A stretch of 64,000 nt of DNA, from contig RFOM01000005.1 of assembly GCA_009926615.1 (NCBI GenBank), positions 24,977 to 88,976 on the forward strand, written 5' to 3'. This DNA is from Pseudomonadota bacterium (lineage in GTDB: Bacteria > Bdellovibrionota_B > Oligoflexia > Silvanigrellales > Silvanigrellaceae). The notes beneath the pieces were generated by a model. The model did not search any database. It worked only from the letters and a program-made list of their open reading frames with translations, and was not told where the DNA came from. A program made the translations under genes and the position numbers. Below are positions 17,538 to 25,996 of this stretch, one piece after another. The stretch's first letter is position 1. Each line of letters starts with the position of its first letter.

Positions 17538-18914
17538 ATGTCCGAGAATAACAAGCAAAATCCTGGGGTACAGGATGCTGAGAATTCAATTGATTACCTC
17601 AATTTGCTGGTCACAAGCGGGCTGGCTTTGAGCGAAATGGACGATCCTGCCGAACTGCTGAGTCTGATGGCGCAGACCGCTTTAATTATGGGTAACTGCG
17701 AGGGCTGCACGGTTTATGAGGCCAACGGCAATCAACTTAAATTTGTGACAACCCGAAACCGCGTGCTCGAGAGTCGGGGAGTTAAGGCTGCACTCAAGAA
17801 TTACACAATTCCAATTGACTTGAAGACAACTGCCGGTTTTGCAGCTTCGTCCCGCAAGACACTGAATATTCCGGATGTTTATAATCTTCCGCCCGAGTCG
17901 CCGTTCTCTTTCAATCCGTCGTGGGACGTAATGACCAACTATCGCAGCAGGTCGATGATGGTTATCCCGATGTGTGACTCACGTGGAAACGTTTTGGGAG
18001 TGTTGCAGCTCATCAACCATCTGACGGGCGAAAACTTCAGCGGCGATGTCTCGCCTTTTCCCAAAAAGGTCGAATCATACCTTAAGGCTTTGGCCAGCCA
18101 GTGCGGCGTTGTTCTGCGTAATCTGCGCATGCAGGATGACCTGCGCCAGTCGCGCATCGAAACCGTAAAAAAGTTCGTCAAGGCTTCGGAGTATCACGAT
18201 ACGGACACGGGCGGCCACATCGAGCGTATGAGTCGTTACAGTGTTCTTTTGTATCAGGAGCTGGGATTTGATGAGTCGGCCTGCGAAGTGATGCGGCTGG
18301 CGGCAATGCTTCACGATGTCGGTAAAATATCGACTCCCGATGCAGTGCTCAAAAAGCCGGGACGACTTACGCCCGAAGAATTCGAGATTATGAAGCTGCA
18401 CACGGTGAAAGGGTACGAGGTTCTGCGCGGAGCGGATTCCCCGTTCCTGCAGATGGGCGCAGTCATTGCCTATACCCATCATGAGAAGTGGGACGGCAGC
18501 GGCTATCCGAGGGGGCTCAAAGGCAAAGATATTCCTGCGGAAGGACGCGTTGTTGCGATTGCCGACGTGTTTGATGCGCTGTGTTCAAGACGCGTTTACA
18601 AAGAGTCATGGCCGATTGACAAAGTTTTTGATGAGCTGCGCAACTGCAGCGGATCGCATTTTGATCCGCAGATCGTTGAAATATTCTTTGATAACCTCGA
18701 TTCAATTTTGGAAATCAAGGCCCAGTTCCCCGCAATTGAACCACCACCGCAGGTGCAGCCAGCTCCCGTGACTGTTGCCGTCGGTGCGCCTGCCGCAAGC
18801 ACGCCGGCAGCGGCTTCAGCTTCAACTCCTGTCGCGCAGCAGTCCGCCGCCGAAACAAAAAAAGACGAAGCACAAAACCCGCAGGAACAATCTCCGTCTC
18901 TCAAAGCGTCTTGA
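17538..18914 (+). CDS. GAF-HD-GYP protein, probable cyclic-di-GMP phosphodiesterase
   Basis: 458 residues. A GAF domain occupies about 25-185 (LLSLMAQTALIMGNCEGCTVY, later MMVIPMCDSRGNVLGVLQLIN). An HD-GYP domain occupies about 205-370: HIERMS, MLHDVGKISTPD with the metal-binding HD pair, HTVKGYEVL, THHEKWDGSGYP with the GYP motif, and IADVFDAL. The last about 65 residues are Ala, Pro and Gln rich and look disordered. Known: HD-GYP proteins hydrolyse c-di-GMP; GAF binds a small ligand. There is no membrane segment, so it is cytosolic. GAGG lies six bases before the chosen ATG. It is divergent from purBS and followed by a large inverted repeat. Confidence 0.9.
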   Translation: MSENNKQNPGVQDAENSIDYLNLLVTSGLALSEMDDPAELLSLMAQTALIMGNCEGCTVYEANGNQLKFVTTRNRVLESRGVKAALKNYTIPIDLKTTAGFAASSRKTLNIPDVYNLPPESPFSFNPSWDVMTNYRSRSMMVIPMCDSRGNVLGVLQLINHLTGENFSGDVSPFPKKVESYLKALASQCGVVLRNLRMQDDLRQSRIETVKKFVKASEYHDTDTGGHIERMSRYSVLLYQELGFDESACEVMRLAAMLHDVGKISTPDAVLKKPGRLTPEEFEIMKLHTVKGYEVLRGADSPFLQMGAVIAYTHHEKWDGSGYPRGLKGKDIPAEGRVVAIADVFDALCSRRVYKESWPIDKVFDELRNCSGSHFDPQIVEIFFDNLDSILEIKAQFPAIEPPPQVQPAPVTVAVGAPAASTPAAASASTPVAQQSAAETKKDEAQNPQEQSPSLKAS

Positions 18915-18928
18915 CAATTTTCGGGCGC

Positions 18929-18970
18929 TCACTTACCCCTTTACGGATATCGATTGACAGGGGTAAGTGA
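18929..18970. repeat. 12-bp perfect inverted repeat between the HD-GYP gene and argG
   Basis: TCACTTACCCCT (18929-18940) and AGGGGTAAGTGA (18959-18970), separated by 18 bases. There is no U-run on either side, so it is not a plain intrinsic terminator. A TTGACA sits in the loop edge (18954-18959). It may be an operator or a leader-RNA hairpin for the argG operon. It does not resemble the ARG box that I know. Confidence 0.45.
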
Positions 18971-19040
18971 TGACCGGTTTGATTGCGAAGCAGCACGACT
19001 GCAGTTCTGGGAACCTCGCCCCCTCATTTATTTGATCTTT

Positions 19041-19067
19041 AAACCCGCGTTGAGCGGGTTTTTTTTT
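19041..19067 (+). terminator. intrinsic terminator, possibly an attenuator of the argG operon
   Basis: AAACCCGC, loop GTTGA, GCGGGTTT, followed by a run of T to 19067. The structure is a textbook terminator with an 8-bp stem. Only 36 bases separate the end of the T-run from the argG ATG, which leaves little space for a full promoter. Either it ends the HD-GYP transcript and argG uses a promoter overlapping it, or it is a conditional terminator in an argG leader. Confidence 0.8.
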
Positions 19068-19103
19068 GGCCTGAATTCTTTTTTTGACCGGAGGTCGCAG
19101 CAG

Positions 19104-20765
19104 ATGAATAATTACATGAAGGTGTCGTCATACGAAGGACGCAAGGGTGAAATTCGTAAAGTTGTCCTCCTGTATTCCGGCGGTCTCGATACGAGCGTGA
19201 TGCTGAAGTGGATTCAGGACGAGTATGAGGCCGAAGTGATTGCCCTGACCATCGACATCGGTCAGCAGGCCGACAATCTCGAAGAAATCCGCCAAAAGGC
19301 GCTTCGTCTCGGTGCGGTGAAAGCCGTTGTTGTCGATGCAAAAAATACTTTTGCTTATGAGTATCTGGCCAAGGGAATCAAGGCCAACGCGCGCTATCAG
19401 GGTGACTATCACCTTGCAACTCCGCTCGGCCGGCCGCTGCTCGCCAAACTTGCCGTCGACGTTGCACGTTCAGAAGGCTGCGACTGTATCGCACACGGTT
19501 GCACAGGAAAAGGCAACGATCAGGTGCGTCTGGAAGGAAGCATCCTGACTCTTGCTCCGGAAATGAAAATCATTGCACCGGTGCGCGAGTGGGGCATGGG
19601 CCGCGACGAAGAACTCGAATATGCGCGCAAGCACAATATTCCGGTCAAACAGACTGCCGATTCACCATACAGCTACGACGACAACATGTGGGGAATTTCA
19701 GCTGAAGGCGGCGAAATTGAGAATCCTGCACTCGTTCCTCCGCTGAAAAATATTCTTCAAATATGCAAGCCCGTCGAAGACACTCCGCACGAGGCACTCA
19801 CAGTCAAAATCGGTTTTCTGAAAGGTTTGCCTGTGCAGCTCAACGGTCAGGACATGGGACTTGTTCCCCTGATCGCCCAGCTGAACGAGATGGGTTCGAC
19901 TCACGGCGTCGGAGTCACGCACCACATTGAAGACCGTGTTGTCGGTTTGAAAGTTCGCGGCGTTTACGAAGCTCCGGCTGCAAGCATCATCGTGCGTGCA
20001 CATGAGACGCTTGAAAAATATGTGTGCACCCGTCAGGAAAACGAATTCAAAACTCTCGTCGATCAGAAGTGGGGATACCTGTGCTACGGTGCGCAATGGT
20101 ATGAACCTCTCATGCACAATCTCAACATGTACATCGATGCGGTCAACGAAAAAGTGACCGGCACGGTGACCGTCAGGCTGTTCAAGGGGCGCGCTGAAAC
20201 AGTTGCCGTTGAAACTCCCAACAGTTTGTTTGACGAGAAACTCGCAACATTCATGAAGAGCAATGCATTCAATCAAAACGCATCGGCGGCGTTTACCGAA
20301 ATTTACACAATGCAGATGCGTATGGCGCGCGAAACCGAGCGCTATGCCCTGATCTCCATCGGCAGCGCAGAACAGAAACAGCGTTTTTTGCCTCTCGTCG
20401 GCAAGCTCGCCGAGAGCGGATTTGTGCTGTTTGCTACCGAAGGTACTTTTGCCGCATTGCAGAAAGCCGGAGTTCCGGCGGTTTGCGTGCACAAGGTTTC
20501 GGACCCGAACAAAAAGCCGAATCTGCTGGATCTGCTGAAGCAAAACCGCTTTGATTTGATTGTCAATGTGATGAGTCCTGAAAATAACAACGTTGAAGTC
20601 CGCGACGGAACCGAAATTCGCAAATGGAGTGTCATCAACGGCGTTCAGCTTGTGACGGAATTCGATGTTTTGAACAACATCTGCGAGCGCATGAAAACTC
20701 AGGTCCGCAAACCTTCGGCAGGCCGTCCGGAACAGCAAAAACCGGCGCTGATGAACGGAGTTTAA
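19104..20765 (+). CDS. argG: argininosuccinate synthase with C-terminal MGS-like (CarB-type) regulatory domain
   Basis: Joins citrulline and aspartate with ATP to argininosuccinate. Residues 1 to about 400 are the full enzyme: VLLYSGGLDTSVML (ATP loop), IDIGQQ, HGCTGKGNDQVR, REWGMGRDEELEYA, YSYDDNMWG, and a C-terminal oligomerisation segment. The family ends near 400-450, but this protein has 553 residues. From about 412 (ALISIG) to 530 it reads as an MGS-like domain of the carbamoyl-phosphate synthase kind: FATEGTFAALQKAG, VHKVSD, NLLDLLKQNRFDLIVNVMSP. In CarB this domain binds UMP and ornithine. I start at the ATG at 19104, with GGAGG nine bases upstream. One base separates its stop from the following amidohydrolase. 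Confidence 0.9.
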   Translation: MNNYMKVSSYEGRKGEIRKVVLLYSGGLDTSVMLKWIQDEYEAEVIALTIDIGQQADNLEEIRQKALRLGAVKAVVVDAKNTFAYEYLAKGIKANARYQGDYHLATPLGRPLLAKLAVDVARSEGCDCIAHGCTGKGNDQVRLEGSILTLAPEMKIIAPVREWGMGRDEELEYARKHNIPVKQTADSPYSYDDNMWGISAEGGEIENPALVPPLKNILQICKPVEDTPHEALTVKIGFLKGLPVQLNGQDMGLVPLIAQLNEMGSTHGVGVTHHIEDRVVGLKVRGVYEAPAASIIVRAHETLEKYVCTRQENEFKTLVDQKWGYLCYGAQWYEPLMHNLNMYIDAVNEKVTGTVTVRLFKGRAETVAVETPNSLFDEKLATFMKSNAFNQNASAAFTEIYTMQMRMARETERYALISIGSAEQKQRFLPLVGKLAESGFVLFATEGTFAALQKAGVPAVCVHKVSDPNKKPNLLDLLKQNRFDLIVNVMSPENNNVEVRDGTEIRKWSVINGVQLVTEFDVLNNICERMKTQVRKPSAGRPEQQKPALMNGV

Positions 20766-20766
20766 G

Positions 20767-21759
20767 ATGCTTTGGATGCCGTTGGCACAACTCCGCCGGA
20801 AGATTATTTCTTCGGGCGGATTCGTAAATGCCCATGCCCATTTTGACAGGGCTTATTCCGTTACGCCCGAAGACCTGCCCGAAAATAATTCGGGCACTGC
20901 GACGGTTGAGCGGGCTTTGCGGGAAAAGTGGCAGCTTGTCGATGCGTGGAAGAAGAATTCCGGTGAGGACGATTACTTCTCACACATCACCTCGGCGTTG
21001 CGCGCGCAGCATGAGTTTGGGGTCAGGGTTGCTCTCAGTTTTATTGATTGCGATCCTGTTGCCGGAACCCGTGCATTGAGTGCAGCGGTCAAGGCAAAAA
21101 AATATGCGTCCGAGCAGTTGCAAATGAAATTCGTAATTGCCTGCCAGACCCTCAAGGGTGTGCTGAATCCGGAAGCGCGTCAGTACTTTGAGACAGCTCT
21201 TCCGTTGGTTGATATCATCGGCGGTTTGCCGGGGGCTGATCGCGGGCGCGAAGAGGAGCACCTCGACGTTCTGCTGTCGGCTGCAAAATCCACGGGCAAG
21301 CGCGTTCATGTGCATGTGGATCAAAACAACGACCCGAACGAAAGAGAAACGGAACAACTCGCAAGGGCTGTTATCCGCCACGGACTTGAAGGACAGGTGA
21401 CTGCAGTTCACGGAATCAGTATCGGCTGTCAGCCGAAGTCCTACCGGCAGGAGTTGTACAAGCTTTGCCGTGACGCTGGTTTGAGCTTTGTTGCGTGTCC
21501 AGGTGCGTGGCTTGATGCGCGTCGCAACGAAGTCCTGACTCCGACGCACAATGCAGTGACTCCCGTTGACGAAATGATTCCCGCGGGCCTGTGTGTTGCG
21601 CTTGGCTCGGATAATATTTCGGACATCTACAAACCGTATGCCGACGGTGATTTGATGGTGGAGTTGCGGATGCTGCTCGAGTCCACCCATTTTTATGATG
21701 CGGCCGAGCTTATCCGTGTTGCGGTCGATAACGGCCGTCGTGTTTTGGGGCTTGTCTGA
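20767..21759 (+). CDS. metal-dependent amidohydrolase, cytosine-deaminase-like
   Basis: 330 residues of an amidohydrolase-superfamily barrel. Visible ligands: FVNAHAHFDRAY (His-x-His), HVHVDQNNDP, AVHGIS, and LGSDNISD, whose Asp is the usual proton shuttle. The layout (HVD-like motif followed by GSDN) resembles cytosine deaminase and related pyrimidine or triazine hydrolases more than classic PyrC, which carries a carboxylated Lys. It lies one base after argG and overlaps pyrD as TGATG, inside a pyrimidine gene run. Cytosine or another pyrimidine-ring substrate is the first guess; a role in place of dihydroorotase is possible because no pyrC is in the window. GGAG is six bases before the ATG. 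Confidence 0.75.
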   Translation: MLWMPLAQLRRKIISSGGFVNAHAHFDRAYSVTPEDLPENNSGTATVERALREKWQLVDAWKKNSGEDDYFSHITSALRAQHEFGVRVALSFIDCDPVAGTRALSAAVKAKKYASEQLQMKFVIACQTLKGVLNPEARQYFETALPLVDIIGGLPGADRGREEEHLDVLLSAAKSTGKRVHVHVDQNNDPNERETEQLARAVIRHGLEGQVTAVHGISIGCQPKSYRQELYKLCRDAGLSFVACPGAWLDARRNEVLTPTHNAVTPVDEMIPAGLCVALGSDNISDIYKPYADGDLMVELRMLLESTHFYDAAELIRVAVDNGRRVLGLV

Positions 21760-22955
21760 TGTACAACCCTCTGGTGAGCTACGAAGAAAATCTCAAGCGC
21801 GGTCCTGCTCCTGAGTGGAACCGCGGCGGATTTTTTCCTTCGATTGTTTTCACCGGAGAGCCCCAATTCTCAATTTTTGATTTTCCTCTTTACCTGCCCT
21901 TGGGCATTCCTGCCGGACCCTTGCTTTCCAAGGCCTTTGTTGAGGTTGCGTTGAAGGCAGGTTTTTGTATGCCGGTTTACAAAACGGTCCGCAGCAGGCC
22001 GTGGCAGAGTCATCCTTGGCCGAACGTTCTACGCCTCGCGAAGATCGAAGACGGCGGTTCCGGAGACACGGAAAGCGGTTCTGAGTTGCTGCAGATTCGC
22101 AATCCCGCCGGACCCGAGGGAAGGCGTGCATCCGTGCAGGTGCTGCCGCTGGAAGCGGAGTTTTTGGCTGATTCCGAAAAATCGCGAACTTTGAGCATCA
22201 CGAATGCGTTCGGTGTGCCGAGTTCTTCTCCGCAGCAGTGGTCGGCTGACTTTTGCACGCTGTCCGCTGACTCTTTTTCCGGCGGTTATCATTCCGTTTT
22301 AAGTTTTCAGGGGTCGCGTTTGCCTGACGGACGCTGGATCGATTTTCTTGAAGACACCGCACAGACGGCTCGGCTTGCAGCCGGCTGTATCCGCAAAGCG
22401 GGCGGCAAAATTCTCGAAATGAACGTGAGTTGTCCCAACGAAGCCGGTGCACCCATCTATTCGGATACCGCCGCGCTTGCAGAAACTGTCCGGTGCGCAG
22501 CCGAAGGACTTTCCGATTTTCCCGAATTGAAGCTGATCATCAAACTGGGCGTCGTGCCGCGGCAGAATGTGTTGAAGACTGTCGAAATTATCGCGAAATA
22601 CGCGCACGGTATCGCATCAATCAATACTGTCAGTGCGAATATAAAAAATCCGCGCGGTGAAAATGCACTGGGCAGCGGCGCTTCGCACGGCGGAGTGTGC
22701 GGGTTTGCAATCCGCGATCAGGCTCTGGAGATGGTTCGCCGGCTGAATGAAGTCCGCCGCTCGTTGGGATTGCACCGGCGGGAGTTTGCACTTGTGGGTG
22801 TCGGCGGTTGTTCCGGACTTGATGATTTTCAGAAATTTTTGGACGCAGGAGCGGATGTGGTTCACGCGGCTACAGGTGCAATGTGGAATCTGCAGCTCGC
22901 CGGTGAGGCGGCAAAGTTCCTGAACGTCGATTTTGCGACGGGAGCAAACCGATGA
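21759..22955 (+). CDS. pyrD: dihydroorotate dehydrogenase-like flavoprotein, class 1 type
   Basis: Oxidises dihydroorotate to orotate using FMN. 398 residues, longer than the about 310 of class 1 enzymes, with extra sequence in the N-terminal half (about 95-190). Seen: PLGIPAGPL, EMNVSCPNEAG with Cys at the place of the class 1 catalytic base (class 2 has Ser), IIKLGV, SINTVSANI, VGVGGCSG (phosphate-binding loop) and GADVVHAATGAM. The overlap TGATG with the amidohydrolase and ATGA with pyrE indicates one operon. No pyrK electron-transfer partner lies next to it. The family is clear; exact class is inferred from the Cys. Confidence 0.85.
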   Translation: MYNPLVSYEENLKRGPAPEWNRGGFFPSIVFTGEPQFSIFDFPLYLPLGIPAGPLLSKAFVEVALKAGFCMPVYKTVRSRPWQSHPWPNVLRLAKIEDGGSGDTESGSELLQIRNPAGPEGRRASVQVLPLEAEFLADSEKSRTLSITNAFGVPSSSPQQWSADFCTLSADSFSGGYHSVLSFQGSRLPDGRWIDFLEDTAQTARLAAGCIRKAGGKILEMNVSCPNEAGAPIYSDTAALAETVRCAAEGLSDFPELKLIIKLGVVPRQNVLKTVEIIAKYAHGIASINTVSANIKNPRGENALGSGASHGGVCGFAIRDQALEMVRRLNEVRRSLGLHRREFALVGVGGCSGLDDFQKFLDAGADVVHAATGAMWNLQLAGEAAKFLNVDFATGANR

Positions 22956-23623
22956 CGACTGAGCAATCTTTTGTGCTTTCATCGATTGTCGATCTTTTTT
23001 TCAGTCACGGTGTGATGAAGGTCGACAGTTCATTTCCTTTTGTATTGTCCAGCGGGGCAAAAGCGCCGATCTATCTGGATCACCGCAGAGCGTTTACAAA
23101 TCCCCGTCTGCGCAAACAACTTGTCGGCGCGTGGGCAAACGGACTTGAAGCTGAATTGAAGACGCTCGGCTATCGTGCGGCCGAAGTTGTCTGCGTTGGC
23201 ACGGCAACTGCAGGTATCGCACCCGCAATGGCTTTGGCATGCCAATTCGGCTGTGAATTTTTGTACGTCCGGCAAAAACCGAAAGGTCACGGACTTCAGC
23301 AGATGATTGAAGGAGAATTCGATCACCGCAAGCCGCATGTGATCGTCGATGACATGCTGACAACCGGCCAGAGTTTGCTCAAATCGGTTGAAGCGCTCCG
23401 CCAATGCGAAGCGCGTCTGATTTTGGCAACGACGGTGACCTCGCATGCCATACCGTCGGCGCACCGCAGGTTTGATGAATTGAATTTGAGGTTCAAATCC
23501 CTTTTCGAAACTCAGTCAATATTGACCGCGGCTCAGTCGCTCGGCTTGATTTCTCAGGCCGATTTGCGCATCGTTATGGGCTGGCTCGAAGAGTTCGCCA
23601 GCGGCAAAGCGGTCGCGGAGTAA
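22952..23623 (+). CDS. pyrE: orotate phosphoribosyltransferase
   Basis: Transfers orotate to PRPP, giving OMP, the substrate of PyrF (found in the purine operon of this window). 223 residues, normal for the family. Seen: FVLSSGAKAPIYLDHR near the N-terminus, VGTATAGIAPAMALA, YVRQKPKGHG (flexible loop), and VIVDDMLTTGQSLLK (PRPP-binding motif). Starts by ATGA overlap with pyrD. Confidence 0.93.
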   Translation: MTTEQSFVLSSIVDLFFSHGVMKVDSSFPFVLSSGAKAPIYLDHRRAFTNPRLRKQLVGAWANGLEAELKTLGYRAAEVVCVGTATAGIAPAMALACQFGCEFLYVRQKPKGHGLQQMIEGEFDHRKPHVIVDDMLTTGQSLLKSVEALRQCEARLILATTVTSHAIPSAHRRFDELNLRFKSLFETQSILTAAQSLGLISQADLRIVMGWLEEFASGKAVAE

Positions 23624-23632
23624 GGAAAAATC

Positions 23633-24652
23633 ATGTTTTTGATTGGATTTGATGTCGGCGGTACCAAAATCGAAGCAACGCTTTTTAAAATGTCCAAGGC
23701 TGCTCCCAAGTCACAGCCCGCAGAAGCATTTGAATGCGCTCATCCTGTGCACGGGCGTATGCACGGCGAAGTTCTTGCCCGATTGAGGGAACCGACCGAA
23801 CGTCACAAGGGTTATGATTCGATTGCCGGTAAGATTGCGTCTCTTATTGGTTCCGTATGTTCAGCCGCGGGAGTCGCTGTTCAGGAGCTCAACGGGATAG
23901 GCCTTGGTCTTCCGGGCTCGATCGACCCGCAGACTTTCCGCATGCTCAACGGCAACACCATGGTCCTTGTCAATCAGGACCTGATTGGCGACGTACGGAG
24001 AAAGGCATCAGTACCGGCAAGTGTTGCAATGCGCGCCGAGAACGATGCGAACTGTTTTGCGTTGGCAGAAGCTTTGTGCGGTGCCGGTCTGTTGCACGAA
24101 AAGCGTTCCGGAATTCCGGTTCATGCGCACACGGCCGTCGGTATTATTCTCGGAACGGGATGCGGCGGCGGAATTGTCATGCAAGGGCGGACTCTTCAGG
24201 GTGCACGCGGCGGCGGCGGGGAACTCGGTCATACGGTCCTTCACCGCAACGGACACCAGTGCTACTGCGGCCAATCCGGCTGTGCGGAACAATATTTGTC
24301 GGGACCCGCAATTGAGTCACTGATGGCGACCCGTCACTACAGCCAGTTGGGAACCGCGCCGCTAACGGCGCGCGATGTGTTTGAAAAGGCACAGGCTTCG
24401 GATCCTGCCGCAATGGCGGTTGTGCTGCGCTACAAGGACGACTTGGCGCGCTTTTTGGGTGGTCTGACGTCGGTCTTCGATCCGCATTATTTCGTGCTCG
24501 GCGGAGGAATCAGTCTTCAGTCCGCAATTTACGAAGGAATTTCGGAATCTCTTGCGCATCACACATTCCTGCCCGCGAGCAAAATTCCCGTTTACCGGCA
24601 TCAGCTGGGCGATTCCGCAGGCGGTCTGGGCGCAGCATTGTTGAGTCTTTGA
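23633..24652 (+). CDS. ROK-family sugar kinase
   Basis: 339 residues. Seen: FLIGFDVGGTKIEA (ATP phosphate loop at residues 3-16), GIGLGLPGSIDP, AENDANCFALAEA with the catalytic Asp, GIILGTGCGGGIV, and HQCYCGQSGCAEQYLSG, the ROK zinc motif with three Cys and the preceding His. The C-terminal FVLGGGIS is also present. ROK members phosphorylate glucose, fructose, N-acetylglucosamine or N-acetylmannosamine; sequence alone does not separate them. It follows pyrE by nine bases with AAGGA upstream, so it is co-transcribed, although no metabolic tie to pyrimidines is obvious. Confidence 0.88.
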   Translation: MFLIGFDVGGTKIEATLFKMSKAAPKSQPAEAFECAHPVHGRMHGEVLARLREPTERHKGYDSIAGKIASLIGSVCSAAGVAVQELNGIGLGLPGSIDPQTFRMLNGNTMVLVNQDLIGDVRRKASVPASVAMRAENDANCFALAEALCGAGLLHEKRSGIPVHAHTAVGIILGTGCGGGIVMQGRTLQGARGGGGELGHTVLHRNGHQCYCGQSGCAEQYLSGPAIESLMATRHYSQLGTAPLTARDVFEKAQASDPAAMAVVLRYKDDLARFLGGLTSVFDPHYFVLGGGISLQSAIYEGISESLAHHTFLPASKIPVYRHQLGDSAGGLGAALLSL

Positions 24653-24723
24653 CACCCGCAGCGGTTAAAGTTTGAGCGTCGTTCTCCGATCACCGGACAA
24701 GCACTGGCTTGAGAGGAGGGGGT

Positions 24724-25896
24724 ATGACCGCCCCGAAGGTCGTCCGGAAAGTTTTGCTGGCAGCAAAGAATAATTCGAATACCAACTTCTATTTGCGTTG
24801 CTTGAAGGCGGCAGAATTTGAAGTTGAAGTGGCCGAAAACCTTTTGCTGGTTCCGGAAATGCTGGCCAACGGGAATTTCGTCGCTCTGGTGCATTCTCTG
24901 CAGGGCTTTGAGCGCGCAGAAACGTCCGTCTTTCATCACAGGCTGTGCAGGGCGCCGGAAAGCCTCGAGCTTCTGCGGTTTCTTGTTTACCGGACCAAAA
25001 ACATGCGGGCCGTGGCTTTTTCGCTGGACTTGGGAATGCCCAAAGCACTGGATCAGGAACAGGCCATTCACTCCATCGGACATCTCGTCAACATGTCGCA
25101 TCAGGCTTATCTGGCGCGGGACACATTGCAAAGGCAGGGGCTCAACCTTGCGGTCTCCGGCAAAACCAATCTCGCACCCGAAGAAATGCAGGTGATCGAA
25201 AAAGTTTACAAAGCTTTTCCGAACGATCTGATGATCCGCACGGCACAGGCCCGCGTCAGTTTTCTTAAAAAGGATTATCAGCTGGCCGTCGAGCTCTGTA
25301 AGCGAATCCTGCAGAATGAACCCTACGCTGTGCGGGCTATGACAATTCTTGGCGAAGTTGAAGCTGCGCTTGGTCACCATGAACTCGGTCTGAAACTTAT
25401 TTTGAAGGCTCATGAATTTGCCGCCGGAAATCCGGACCGGCTGGCCGTTTTGGGTCAGATTTACGTTGATCTCGGACAGTATTCCGAAGGGAAAAAGTAC
25501 GTTCTCGAAGGGATGAGGCTTTACCCGAAAATGAGAGTTCTTTGGGACCGGCTTCATAAAGTTCCTCTGAACGGACCCGAAACTTTTGAGATGCTCAATC
25601 TTGTGAAGCCCGAACTGTCACCCGAAGAATTTGTCCTGTTCGCCGTTGCCCTGACAAAGCCCCTCATATTGCTGCGGCAATTTGACTTTGTTTCAGATGC
25701 AATAAGCGCATCGCTGGCTCAGTTGGACTCCAACACGGAAAAGGCAGCATACCTGTATTATGTGGCGCTTGAACTTAGGGAGATGGGCGCGAAAAGCGAT
25801 GCTCTGCTCCAATTGAAGCGCTGTCTGGAATTTGATCCCAGATTCCCCGGAGCGGGTGATTTGCTTCTCAAAATGAAGGCCAATTTGGTTGCCTGA
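24724..25896 (+). CDS. TPR protein with receiver-like N-terminal domain
   Basis: 390 residues. The N-terminal about 115 residues have a receiver-like alternation (VLLAAKNNSNTNFYLRCLKAAEFEVEVAEN), but the position of the phosphorylated Asp is not conserved (ALVHSLQ). From about 155 there are several tetratricopeptide-like helix pairs (A-x-V-x-F-L, A-L-G-H-H-E-L-G, LGQYSEGKKYV). I see no signal peptide or membrane span, so it is cytosolic. The ATG at 24724 follows a purine-rich GAGGAGGGGG. It precedes fliD and fliS, and a flagellar or motility scaffold role is an inference from position. Confidence 0.7.
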   Translation: MTAPKVVRKVLLAAKNNSNTNFYLRCLKAAEFEVEVAENLLLVPEMLANGNFVALVHSLQGFERAETSVFHHRLCRAPESLELLRFLVYRTKNMRAVAFSLDLGMPKALDQEQAIHSIGHLVNMSHQAYLARDTLQRQGLNLAVSGKTNLAPEEMQVIEKVYKAFPNDLMIRTAQARVSFLKKDYQLAVELCKRILQNEPYAVRAMTILGEVEAALGHHELGLKLILKAHEFAAGNPDRLAVLGQIYVDLGQYSEGKKYVLEGMRLYPKMRVLWDRLHKVPLNGPETFEMLNLVKPELSPEEFVLFAVALTKPLILLRQFDFVSDAISASLAQLDSNTEKAAYLYYVALELREMGAKSDALLQLKRCLEFDPRFPGAGDLLLKMKANLVA

Positions 25897-25979
25897 GGAT
25901 ATTTTGCCTAAATCTTAATGGGATTTGACTCTCTGTGCAGGTTTTGCGCGGAAAAACACTGCAGAACCTGTGAAAATTC

Positions 25980-25991
25980 CCCCTGAAGGGG
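25980..25991 (+). promoter_or_regulatory. short hairpin covering the fliD ribosome-binding site
   Basis: CCCC-TGAA-GGGG at 25980-25991 is a 4-bp GC stem with a four-base loop. Its right arm belongs to AAGGGG, the ribosome-binding site for the ATG at 25997. A longer dyad CAGGTT/AACCTG lies upstream (25938-25970). Translation control is possible but the stem is small. Confidence 0.3.
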
Positions 25992-25996
25992 TGCGC

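Noticed and set aside
18929..18970. ArgR box at the argG leader
   Set aside because: The repeat TCACTTACCCCT/AGGGGTAAGTGA does not match the AT-rich ARG box consensus.
18971..19067. A tRNA gene ahead of argG
   Set aside because: No acceptor stem or T-loop of the right spacing could be drawn; the only solid structure is the terminator.
19698..20738. Long minus-strand open frame opposite argG
   Set aside because: It mirrors argG codon structure and has no domain or ribosome-binding site; a shadow of argG.
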